Assembly: GCA_021199975.1 (NCBI GenBank)
Contig: JAJQHF010000112.1
Span: forward strand, 1-37,457
Direction: 5' to 3'
DNA from: Candidatus Gastranaerophilales bacterium
Lineage (GTDB): Bacteria; Cyanobacteriota; Vampirovibrionia; Gastranaerophilales; Gastranaerophilaceae
DNA length: 37,457 nt
Of this stretch, positions 26,060 to 34,021 are shown piece by piece. The translations under genes were made by a program, and so were the position numbers. A model generated the notes under the pieces. It was not told the origin of the DNA, searched no databases, and was given only the letters and a program-made list of their open reading frames with translations. How positions within the stretch are numbered: position 1 is the stretch's first letter; each line of letters begins with the position of its first letter.

Positions 26060-26280
26060 AAATAGGAGCAGGATTTTATAACGTAAGTGACAAAGGTAAT
26101 ACATACATTTCATTATCTTTAGATAAAGAGATTTTTGAACTTTACCCGCAATTAAAAAAACTAAAATTTATTTTAACGGAAATTCCGCAGGATAAAAGAA
26201 AAAGCGATAACAGCCCGGGCTGGAGCTTATCAATGTACATACCCGAAAAACAGCAATCAGATGAAGAAATACCGTTTTAA
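26056..26280 (+). CDS. Small SSB-like protein
   Basis: C-terminus SDEEIPF resembles the SSB acidic tip; overlaps the annealase gene end. Confidence 0.5.
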   Translation: MKIGAGFYNVSDKGNTYISLSLDKEIFELYPQLKKLKFILTEIPQDKRKSDNSPGWSLSMYIPEKQQSDEEIPF

Positions 26281-26301
26281 AAATGAAACCTAATCATAAA
26301 A

Positions 26302-26379
26302 GCCCGTGTCCGTCCGGGTGACTCCTTTCTTTGTAGTAACTGATGCAGAAACAATCCACAATGACGGACAATTTTTTTT
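26302..26379 (+). promoter_or_regulatory. Attenuator/pseudoknot-like RNA element ending in an intrinsic terminator
   Basis: GCCCG[TGTCCGTC]CGGGT; loop complementary to GACGGACA (26363-26370), followed by A then T8. Confidence 0.6.
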
Positions 26380-26411
26380 AAAAAAAGGAAGATAGGTAAA
26401 AAAAGATAGAT

Positions 26412-26951
26412 ATGGAAATTGTTAGTCCAATAAAAGATAAAGAGAAAATCGAAAGAATGAAACGACTCTTAGCGCATAACAAAAGAGATTTATTATTATT
26501 CACTTTGGGTATAAACAGCGGCTTAAGGGTTTCAGACCTTTTAGCCTTAAATGTCAAGGATGTAAAAAATAAATCTTTTATTACTATAAGGGAAAAGAAA
26601 ACAAATAAATATAAACAATTCCCGATTAATGAAAAATTAAAGCCGTTAATATACAGAGTTACAGATTTTAGAGATTTAGAAGAGCCGCTTTTTTTGTCTC
26701 AAAAAAATTGCAGATTGAGCAGAACACAAGCATATAGAATGCTGCGCAATACCGCAATAAGAGCAGGGATTAAAGATAAAATAGGGACACATTCGCTGCG
26801 AAAAACCTTTGGCTATCATCATTATAAACAATTTAATGATATTGTACTTTTGCAAAAAATATTAAATCATTCTTCCCCGGCTGTAACTCTCAGATATATA
26901 GGTTTAGATCAGGAAGAGATAAATAATAGTTATAAAAATTTTAGTTTGTAG
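26412..26951 (+). CDS. Short tyrosine recombinase (catalytic domain only)
   Basis: 'INSGLRVSDLLAL', 'GTHSLRKTFGYH', 'LNHSSPAVTLRYIG' supply R..HxxR..H..Y; 179 aa. Confidence 0.88.
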   Translation: MEIVSPIKDKEKIERMKRLLAHNKRDLLLFTLGINSGLRVSDLLALNVKDVKNKSFITIREKKTNKYKQFPINEKLKPLIYRVTDFRDLEEPLFLSQKNCRLSRTQAYRMLRNTAIRAGIKDKIGTHSLRKTFGYHHYKQFNDIVLLQKILNHSSPAVTLRYIGLDQEEINNSYKNFSL

Positions 26952-26965
26952 GAAGAAAGATAAAA

Positions 26966-27121
26966 ATGAAAACCGAACAAGAAATAATTAAAAAATGCTT
27001 ATCTGTTTTAAAGGATATATTGAATAAAGCAGAGCCAAATGGCTTTGGTGACTTTGTTTCAAATATATATGATATTGATAAAGTGACTACATTGTTAGAA
27101 TTGATAGCAGAGGAAGAATAA
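26966..27121 (+). CDS. Small early protein (51 aa)
   Basis: MKTEQEIIKKCLSVLKDILNKAEPNGFGDFVSNIYDIDKVTTLLELIAEEE; resembles the 24731 product. Confidence 0.5.
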   Translation: MKTEQEIIKKCLSVLKDILNKAEPNGFGDFVSNIYDIDKVTTLLELIAEEE

Positions 27122-27126
27122 AAAAT

Positions 27127-28188
27127 ATGCAAAGAGAAAGTTTTTTATTTTATAGAAGTTTTTACAATGCAATAAGATTACTTGGCGATAAATCACGACT
27201 AAAATTATACGATAGTGTGATGAAGTTGAACTTTGAAAGTGACGAAAATGTATCAAACTTGGAACAACTTTGTACCGAAATTGAAACAAAATTGGAACAA
27301 AACCGGACCATTTATGCACAATTTTTGCTCATTAAACCTCAAATAATTGCAAATTTAATGAAATATAAAAATGGGTGCAAAGGTGCAGAATACGGGGCTT
27401 TAGGAGCGGAGTTCGGCAAGTTTGGAGGACGTCCTAAAAAACCCCCCAAAAACCCCCCTAATGATAAAGGAATAAGGAATAAAGAAGAAGGAATAAGGAA
27501 GAAAGAAGAAGGAATAAGGAATAAGGATATTTCTTTCAAAAAAGAAAAAAGTTTTCAAAATTTTCAAAATTCAGATTTTGAAGAAATCGAAACAAACGAA
27601 ATAAACGAAACAAAACAACCTTTAAAGTTTGCAGATTTACCTGAAAATCTAAGAGTATGCGGAAAAAACGAGGGAGTATTTAAACCGCCAAAACTTGAAG
27701 AAGTAAAGGAATATTGCCTGAATGAACGGCAAAATACGATTGATTATGAGCAATTTTACGACTTTTACACCAGTAAAGGCTGGTATATAGGTAAAAACAA
27801 AATGAAAGATTGGCGAGCCGCTGTCAGAACATGGGAAAAGGGCAGTAATAAAACGCAAAAACAAAAAACAGCCGACCCTCCGTGTATTAGACCGGAGTTT
27901 GAGGATTATTACCGCTTTTATGAGGAATTATGCCCTAATTTGCCCCGGTTAAGGTTTGAACGGCGAAATACTCAAATACAGGAGTTATTGGCTCGTTTCA
28001 TAGATGAAATTGACAATGATGTTGGCTATTTTAAGAGCTTATGCGAAAAGGCAAACAAGCTGAAAAAAATATGCGAGAGTCAAATTGACTTTAAAATGCT
28101 GATTAACAACCACATAGGCATATTTAACGGCAGATACGAAAATGACATATTCGACATAACGGAGTATTTCAAAAACAATGGAGCGTGA
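27127..28188 (+). CDS. Replication-initiation-like protein (DUF6291-type N-terminus)
   Basis: 'FLFYRSFYNAIRLLGDKSRLKLYDSVMKL' N-terminus; repetitive linker; 'FYDFYTSKGWYIGKNKMKDWRAAVRTWEK'. Confidence 0.7.
   Translation: MQRESFLFYRSFYNAIRLLGDKSRLKLYDSVMKLNFESDENVSNLEQLCTEIETKLEQNRTIYAQFLLIKPQIIANLMKYKNGCKGAEYGALGAEFGKFGGRPKKPPKNPPNDKGIRNKEEGIRKKEEGIRNKDISFKKEKSFQNFQNSDFEEIETNEINETKQPLKFADLPENLRVCGKNEGVFKPPKLEEVKEYCLNERQNTIDYEQFYDFYTSKGWYIGKNKMKDWRAAVRTWEKGSNKTQKQKTADPPCIRPEFEDYYRFYEELCPNLPRLRFERRNTQIQELLARFIDEIDNDVGYFKSLCEKANKLKKICESQIDFKMLINNHIGIFNGRYENDIFDITEYFKNNGA
27469..27531 (+). repeat. Three 21-bp tandem repeats inside the replication gene
   Basis: GGAATAAGGAATAAAGAAGAA / GGAATAAGGAAGAAAGAAGAA / GGAATAAGGAATAAGGATATT. 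Confidence 0.85.
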
Positions 28189-28537
28189 GGAATTTTTACA
28201 AAAGATTTTCACTTTGTACCCGCTGAATAAAGGCAATGGTACAAACTGGCTGGAAGTATACAAAACGGTACTGAAAGAGAATATCGACTATGACGAGCTG
28301 TATAAGTTTACTATCAGTAATTATGCGGGAGTTTCCGCCCCGAGTCCTGCTTATTTGTTGAAAAATTCAGTAATCAAACAAAGATATGAGGATAAAAAGC
28401 CCGTTGAATTTGAAACAGTCATTGCTGAGAAAAACAATCAGGTGTACGAGTACGGAATAGAAGACAGCTATTTAGAAACTAAAAATTGGCTGATATCCCA
28501 TGGTTTCAACAACATCAGGCTGAAATTTCAAAATTGA
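28178..28537 (+). CDS. Hypothetical replication-associated protein
   Basis: 119-aa ORF overlapping the replication gene end. Confidence 0.6.
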   Translation: MEREEFLQKIFTLYPLNKGNGTNWLEVYKTVLKENIDYDELYKFTISNYAGVSAPSPAYLLKNSVIKQRYEDKKPVEFETVIAEKNNQVYEYGIEDSYLETKNWLISHGFNNIRLKFQN

Positions 28538-28764
28538 TAGAAAAAGAAGGAGTAAATAAAAGCGATATGACAACAAAAGAACAATTTAAAAAAGGAACAG
28601 GCGACTGGGATAAACTATTTGACTTTATGGACAAAAACAATTTTACCTGCTTAGACTTTCTGCTATGTATATGTTCAAATCTGAAGAACGAACCGGAAAA
28701 CGAATTTAAAACAGAAATAAAGCTGAGAGGTACTAAGTTCAAAATTGAGATAAACAAGGAGTAA
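28486..28764 (+). CDS. Hypothetical early protein
   Basis: 92-aa ORF; the start may be internal because it overlaps the upstream gene. Confidence 0.5.
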   Translation: MADIPWFQQHQAEISKLIEKEGVNKSDMTTKEQFKKGTGDWDKLFDFMDKNNFTCLDFLLCICSNLKNEPENEFKTEIKLRGTKFKIEINKE

Positions 28765-28770
28765 AAACAA

Positions 28771-28983
28771 ATGATTAAAGGTGATTTGATACAAGATTTA
28801 GAGGCTTTAAAGGAAGAGTATACCTATAGAATGAGCCAAATAAGCAGTAAAACATACAAAAAAGGCTATACACGCAGACGGGCTGAAATTAGGTATGGAT
28901 ATTACGAAACTGCATATAAACAGCTTAAAAACTTGTTAAAAGCAATTGCACTTAAAAAGATTGAGGTAAAAACTGATGAATAA
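28771..28983 (+). CDS. Hypothetical early protein
   Basis: 70-aa ORF following an ggag RBS. Confidence 0.55.
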   Translation: MIKGDLIQDLEALKEEYTYRMSQISSKTYKKGYTRRRAEIRYGYYETAYKQLKNLLKAIALKKIEVKTDE

Positions 28984-29164
28984 AAATTACAGAGAGAGAA
29001 ACAGAAAAAATCTTAAAGATTTTATAGTTTTAATAATAATTTTAATAATATCAATAGTATTAATAATATGTGGAATACTTAAACCAGATGATTGTTCCTG
29101 CAAAAAACAAACAGAGGCTACTAATTGTAACTGTGAATACAGTATAGAGAGAGGTGGAAAATGA
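28976..29164 (+). CDS. Small single-TM protein with Cys-rich tail
   Basis: 'FIVLIIILIISIVLIICGIL' then 'CSCKKQTEATNCNC'. Confidence 0.5.
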   Translation: MNKNYRERNRKNLKDFIVLIIILIISIVLIICGILKPDDCSCKKQTEATNCNCEYSIERGGK

Positions 29165-29550
29165 ACGACAGATTTAAATTTAGAGCTTATAATACTGAGA
29201 GCAAAAGAATATACGATGTAAGAGAATTGGGTTTTATGCGTGACACTTTGGAACTGGTGGATATTTGCCTGGAAAAACCTAATAATGATGCTTATGGAAT
29301 AGAAATAGAAAGTGTCGAAGAATATATTCTTATGCAATGCACAGGGCTAAAAGACAAAAACGGCAAGCTGATTTTTGAGGGGGATATATTACAAGACGGT
29401 GTCGGTAATACTTTTGAGATTGCATTTATAAAGTATTGTAATTATATTCGTGAAACAAAAAGACATTATTGGTTGAAATTTGATGAAAGGCATACGAGTT
29501 ACGAAATAATCGGCAATATCTATGAAAACCCCGAACTATTGGAAACATAA
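29161..29550 (+). CDS. YopX-family protein
   Basis: 'DRFKFRAYNTESKRIYDV…MQCTGLKDKNGKLIFEGDILQD'. Confidence 0.85.
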   Translation: MNDRFKFRAYNTESKRIYDVRELGFMRDTLELVDICLEKPNNDAYGIEIESVEEYILMQCTGLKDKNGKLIFEGDILQDGVGNTFEIAFIKYCNYIRETKRHYWLKFDERHTSYEIIGNIYENPELLET

Positions 29551-29552
29551 CA

Positions 29553-29867
29553 ATGAATAATAATGAGCTTTTAATGTTGGAAAACATAGCAATAGAAATC
29601 AGACCAAACAATGACAAATTAACCTTAAAAGAACTGGTTGAGTTATACGGCAAAGACTATATCCCGCCCTATTTTATGCAAAACTACGGTAAAATTTACC
29701 CTTGCAGTGAATTTTTTAAAAATAAGTTTATCGAGCTAGATAAATCAATAGGTGAAAAAATAAAAGCAATCAAAGAAAAATCAAAAAATGTTCCTGATGA
29801 TTGTTCCCGGAGTTGGAAAAACAAGCAAAAAAGATATGACAAAATCCTTACAAAACAAATAATATAA
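29553..29867 (+). CDS. Hypothetical early protein
   Basis: 104-aa ORF. Confidence 0.55.
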   Translation: MNNNELLMLENIAIEIRPNNDKLTLKELVELYGKDYIPPYFMQNYGKIYPCSEFFKNKFIELDKSIGEKIKAIKEKSKNVPDDCSRSWKNKQKRYDKILTKQII

Positions 29868-29885
29868 AAAACTATTGGAGTAAAA

Positions 29886-30578
29886 ATGAGCAAAACAAAA
29901 ATACAATGGACTAATGAAACGTGGAATCCAATTACAGGGTGTACAAAATATTCAGACGGCTGTCAAAATTGTTACGCTGAAAAAATGCACAAACGCTTAA
30001 CAGCTATGAGACAAGAGAAATATAAAGAACCTTTTAATAAAGTGATTTTTCACGCCGAAGAATTAACACGCAAATTTGGCAAAAAAACTAAAATGATTTT
30101 TGTCAATTCAATGAGCGATACATTTCATAAAGACGTTACAGATTTAAAAATTCAGCTAATTCTGGACGAATGTTACTTTAACGATCCGCATATTTTTCAG
30201 ATATTAACAAAAAGAGCCGAAAGACTGCCCAATTTTGAATATCCTGCTAATGTATGGCTCGGTGTAACGGTTGAAATGGCAAAATATAAAAGCCGCATGG
30301 ACTATCTAAAACAAACCAATGCAAAAATTAAATTTTTAAGTTGTGAACCCTTGTTAGAAGATTTAGGGGAATTAGATTTGACGAGGATTGATTGGGTAAT
30401 AGTTGGCGGTGAATCGGGTAAAAATGCCCGTCCTTGTCATCCCGATTGGGTTCGTAATATTAAAAGACAATGCGAAGAGCAAAAAGTCCCATTCTTTTTT
30501 AAGCAATGGGGCGGCGTAAACAAGAAAAAAACAGGCTGTTTGTTAGACGGAAGAGAATATAAAGAAATGCCAAAATAA
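29886..30578 (+). CDS. Phage Gp37/Gp68 family protein (DUF5131)
   Basis: 'KTKIQWTNETWNPITGCTKYSDGCQNCYAEKMHKRL', 'VIVGGESGKNARP'. Confidence 0.9.
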   Translation: MSKTKIQWTNETWNPITGCTKYSDGCQNCYAEKMHKRLTAMRQEKYKEPFNKVIFHAEELTRKFGKKTKMIFVNSMSDTFHKDVTDLKIQLILDECYFNDPHIFQILTKRAERLPNFEYPANVWLGVTVEMAKYKSRMDYLKQTNAKIKFLSCEPLLEDLGELDLTRIDWVIVGGESGKNARPCHPDWVRNIKRQCEEQKVPFFFKQWGGVNKKKTGCLLDGREYKEMPK

Positions 30579-30590
30579 AAGGAATAAAAA

Positions 30591-30818
30591 ATGAATAATG
30601 AAATTGAAAATATAAAACAACGTGCAAAAGAGAGAATTGAGATACAAGATAAAATAATACAAGAATTAGAGGAGAATAATTTTAGCAGTCTAAAAGTATT
30701 TTTTGAACTTGTCAAAGAGAATATAAAATATGTAGTTTATAATGAAACATCTGTTTCAAAAGAGAAAAGAAATAATTTAATTAAAAATTTCATTAAAGGA
30801 GTAAAACAATGGGAATAA
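30591..30818 (+). CDS. Hypothetical early protein
   Basis: 75-aa ORF with aaggaataaaaa leader. Confidence 0.5.
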   Translation: MNNEIENIKQRAKERIEIQDKIIQELEENNFSSLKVFFELVKENIKYVVYNETSVSKEKRNNLIKNFIKGVKQWE

Positions 30819-31129
30819 ACTATTATCTAAAAACTGACTTTTGCCCTTGCTGTGGTAAACCTAAAACTACAATACACCTTGGAAAAGCCTCATGCGGTCA
30901 TAGGTTCTTGTTTGAATATCAAAACGGATTAAAAAGCATTAAAGATTTAAAAAAGCTATTAAAAAAAGGGATCATAAAAAATGAATATGAAAAACAAATA
31001 TCAGAAACCGAGTTTTTAATTATGGTAGAAGAAAAGCAACAGCAGCCGCCAATTGAAGAAGATAGACCGGGGTTTTTAACAATAGACGGATATGAATTTT
31101 TAGAAGCAGACGCTTACGAATTTAGTTAA
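30809..31129 (+). CDS. Small zinc-finger-like protein
   Basis: 'FCPCCGKPKTTIHLGKASCGHRFLF'. Confidence 0.6.
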   Translation: MGINYYLKTDFCPCCGKPKTTIHLGKASCGHRFLFEYQNGLKSIKDLKKLLKKGIIKNEYEKQISETEFLIMVEEKQQQPPIEEDRPGFLTIDGYEFLEADAYEFS

Positions 31130-31308
31130 ACTTTTTTATCTTATCTTTATTTTATTTTAATATACAATTACACGCTTCAGAATGCGTTTTATCGAACGTT
31201 TTTTATCTTGTATGATAATTTATACCTCCTTTGTTTTTTAACGGTTTTATTACATAATCAATGTTATGTATATATATTGTTAAGAAATATTAAGTGTACA
31301 AAATGTAC

Positions 31309-31659
31309 TTATAATCCCATTCTTTTTTCAAGAGTTTTTTGGAAAGATAATAACTTGTCTTTTTCAAGTTCTTTTCTAAAACAAGTAGTAAAATATGCCC
31401 CGGGAACTCTAACGCAATTATCCTTGCAAAGGTTCATTACACGCCATGCAGCAGCAGGATTTTTTTTAATAACCGCTCTAGGATTAAAAACTCTCCACTC
31501 TGTTAACTGATTAACCAAATACCACCAGTCGGATTTTGATAATCTGTTTTCACTGCTATCATGACATATAATAGGGGTATTTATACCTTCATGACATAGT
31601 TCATTACATGTCATGTCATGAATCATGTCATGATTGATAACTAAACTTGTTTTTTTCAT
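31309..31659 (-). CDS. Hypothetical protein, isolated minus-strand gene
   Basis: 116-aa ORF preceded by ggag; its 5' end overlaps a TCATGACAT repeat cluster. Confidence 0.5.
   Translation of the reverse strand: MKKTSLVINHDMIHDMTCNELCHEGINTPIICHDSSENRLSKSDWWYLVNQLTEWRVFNPRAVIKKNPAAAWRVMNLCKDNCVRVPGAYFTTCFRKELEKDKLLSFQKTLEKRMGL
31559..31633. repeat. Cluster of TCATGACAT 9-mers (two direct, two inverted)
   Basis: 31559-31567, 31589-31597 (+); 31613-31621, 31625-31633 (-). Confidence 0.75.
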
Positions 31660-31917
31660 TTTCCAATCTCCTTATTTTTTCGTAACTTAAACTTGACCTA
31701 TGAACAAAAACAAGCTATAATCATTTTGTAGTATAATTATTTGCTTTGGGTTTGTTTTTTGCTCAAGGCTTTTTATTTTTTATTAACTCTTGTAAAAGTT
31801 CATGACCTTTTACTTTTCTCATGTTACCGAGCATGGTAGCATGCTGTCAAGGAAGTAATTTACAAGTTATTTTATTTATTTTAACTGTATTTTACCGTTA
31901 AATAAGAGGGTGAAAAA

Positions 31918-32580
31918 GTGGAAAAAAAGTTATCGGTTTCAGAATTCGCAGAACTTGCAGGCACTACAGCAAAAACAATTTATCAAAGAATATTAAATAA
32001 CAGTGAATTACCCGAAAATGAACAGTTAAATACTGTAAAAGAAAAAATAAAAGGTCGTGAAGTAACTGTTATTATTACTGATTACCAACAAATTGAATTA
32101 TACAAAAATTTATACGGTAAAGAACCTGTTAATAACCTACAATATGAAGATATATTAACAGATAATAACATTTCAGATACCGAAATTAACGGTAACATAC
32201 AAGTGAAAAATAATAATAACAATGATTTTGATAATGACATTGTAGATAAGATATTAACTATTAATGACAAATATAATAACCGTCTTGAACTGGTATATAA
32301 CGAGTTAAAAACCGCAAATAACGAGTTAGCGGAAGTTAAAAGCAAGCAATTATTACTAGAAGATAAAGCAAGTCGAGAAGGCTTGTATTTAAACGAAATT
32401 AACACCTTAAAAAAAGATTATAATAAGTTATCAAACATAAACAAACTGTTAATAACTGTAATCATATTACTTTTAACTGTAATTATAATTGCAATTACCT
32501 ATTTTATAACCGTAAATTACATTTCAAAAAATGTTAATAACGAGTTAAAAACAGTTATAGAAAATGTAGAAAACAAATAA
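31918..32580 (+). CDS. HTH protein with coiled coil and C-terminal membrane anchor
   Basis: N-term 'LSVSEFAELAGTTAKTIYQRI'; C-term 'LLITVIILLLTVIIIAITYFITV'; GTG start. Confidence 0.7.
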   Translation: MEKKLSVSEFAELAGTTAKTIYQRILNNSELPENEQLNTVKEKIKGREVTVIITDYQQIELYKNLYGKEPVNNLQYEDILTDNNISDTEINGNIQVKNNNNNDFDNDIVDKILTINDKYNNRLELVYNELKTANNELAEVKSKQLLLEDKASREGLYLNEINTLKKDYNKLSNINKLLITVIILLLTVIIIAITYFITVNYISKNVNNELKTVIENVENK

Positions 32581-32581
32581 A

Positions 32582-32617
32582 AAAGACCAATTCGAGTATG
32601 TGCTCGATATGGTCTTT
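32582..32617 (-). terminator. Intrinsic terminator between convergent genes
   Basis: AAAGACCA/TGGTCTTT plus inner TCGAG/CTCGA; T6 tail on the minus strand. Confidence 0.65.
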
Positions 32618-32641
32618 AATCCCTGAATTTAAATGAAAACA

Positions 32642-32719
32642 GATTAGCTCCAAGAGCAAAGGCATTCTAAACTTTATGTCTACTCTCATTCGAGAACCCA
32701 GCTTTTATAGGAGTTAATC
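32642..32719. ncRNA. Possible structured RNA element
   Basis: GATTAGCTCC/GGAGTTAATC 10-bp stem (one G-U) closing inner AGAG/CTCT and AAAG/CTTT. Confidence 0.35.
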
Positions 32720-32925
32720 CGCTTAATTATATTATAACATATTTATTTAATTATTTGTGCGGTTTTCATTACATACAAAAAATTTTGTGTGTAAAAATTT
32801 ATTAAAATTTATTCACACTGTCTTGTAATTCCTGTTCGCACAGCCCCTGTAACCTCATTTTATAAGACTGCGGCTTATTCCATTCTGTCGGGCTCTGCTG
32901 CTACTTCGAGTTTTGGGCTTTGCCC

Positions 32926-33363
32926 TCACTCTACGGAATTACGCAAAAACAATTCTTTTTCTGCTTTTCTTCTTGCAATAAGCCCCTCAAGTTTAACACC
33001 TTTTGAATATATCCACAAATCAAACTGACCTGCCGCTAAAGGGAAATGCTTATTATTAATGAATTTTAGCATTGTAGATTTTCTAAACGCAACCGAACCT
33101 ACATTGTATATAAAGCTTACAAGTGCATCAAATTGGTTTTGATTTAATTCGACTTTTACATATTTTTCAATTGCATTTTCAGCCGTTTTAACATCCTGTT
33201 TTAGCCAGTTTGTAGCTTGTTCCTTTGTACATGTATCAGTGCTTAACACTCCTGATGTATGACCGTAACCTATAGTCCAAACTCCTGCAGGGCATTTATA
33301 AGCTTTTGTTTTTAATCCCTCGAATTTCTTTATTAAATTTATTCCGTTGTCTGATGTTTTCAT
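32926..33363 (-). CDS. Endolysin, GH24 lysozyme
   Basis: 'LIKKFEGLKTKAYKCPAGVWTIGYGHT'. Confidence 0.93.
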   Translation of the reverse strand: MKTSDNGINLIKKFEGLKTKAYKCPAGVWTIGYGHTSGVLSTDTCTKEQATNWLKQDVKTAENAIEKYVKVELNQNQFDALVSFIYNVGSVAFRKSTMLKFINNKHFPLAAGQFDLWIYSKGVKLEGLIARRKAEKELFLRNSVE

Positions 33364-33379
33364 TTCTCGTCTTTTCTTT

Positions 33380-33649
33380 TTAATTGTTACTGCTGTTTTT
33401 TGTTACAATGGTTATTAACAGATTTTTAACATCTGCTATATCTTGGCGCATTTGCGTTAAATCTTCCTGCAATGACTTATGATTATCCGCATAAATATCT
33501 TTTGACAGATAATTTTTAGCAACATATTCAAGCATTTCAGCCTTTAGGCTTAAAAGTTCACTGGAGCGTGCAAATACTCCTATTTGGATTAATAAAGTTA
33601 TTACAAACACCGCACACGGTGCGAATACAATTATATTATTCATTTCCAT
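33380..33649 (-). CDS. Lysis-associated TM plus coiled-coil protein (holin or spanin-like)
   Basis: N-terminal TM, C-terminal coiled coil, next to lysozyme. Confidence 0.5.
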   Translation of the reverse strand: MEMNNIIVFAPCAVFVITLLIQIGVFARSSELLSLKAEMLEYVAKNYLSKDIYADNHKSLQEDLTQMRQDIADVKNLLITIVTKNSSNN

Positions 33650-33884
33650 TTTTATTATTTTCGACGTTTTCTTTTATTAGATAGTTGTTAAGAAAATTAG
33701 AAATTTCACAAAAACAACCGTTCATTTTCATAATTTCTTTGTTTATCTCGTGAATTTCCATATTATTCTCAACATTTTGTTTTTTTAAAATACTCATTTT
33801 AGTTAACCATTTTAAAAATAAGAAATAGATTAAAATAAAATTAATTGAGGTAAATAAAAAGTTAAAAAAATCAAGATCAAACAT
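33636..33884 (-). CDS. Small TM protein, lysis cassette
   Basis: 82 aa, N-terminal hydrophobic segment. Confidence 0.5.
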   Translation of the reverse strand: MFDLDFFNFLFTSINFILIYFLFLKWLTKMSILKKQNVENNMEIHEINKEIMKMNGCFCEISNFLNNYLIKENVENNKNGNE

Positions 33885-33939
33885 ATTTATAAAACCCGCC
33901 CGCTGATTACCGCCTATAATATTATAATATTATTTTATC

Positions 33940-33953
33940 ACGTCTTAAAACGG
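33940..33953. promoter_or_regulatory. Degenerate dyad motif copy 3 upstream of the lysis cassette
   Basis: Minus strand ATGCCCGTT-TTAAGA-N16-TATAAT. Confidence 0.4.
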
Positions 33954-34021
33954 GCATATTTTTTTTAAAAAACGGAATAAAAAAAAATAAAAGAGAGTAT
34001 ATAAAAAACTCTCCTTTATAC

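Noticed and set aside
26336-26352. ctgatgcagaaac resembling a hammerhead ribozyme core (CUGANGA…GAAA)
   Set aside because: The core is CUGAUGC rather than CUGANGA, no stem II is possible in the 1-2 nt between the motifs, and no matching NUH cleavage site/stem III was found.
27441-27458. G-quadruplex on the minus strand (two G6 tracts)
   Set aside because: Only two G-tracts are close together; a canonical four-tract pattern is not met.
27434-27459. Possible -1 frameshift heptamer in AAAAAACCCCCCAAAAACCCCCC
   Set aside because: The A-run is codon-aligned as AAA AAA after CCT, so the X XXY YYZ phase is wrong, and the zero frame stays open to a full-length product.
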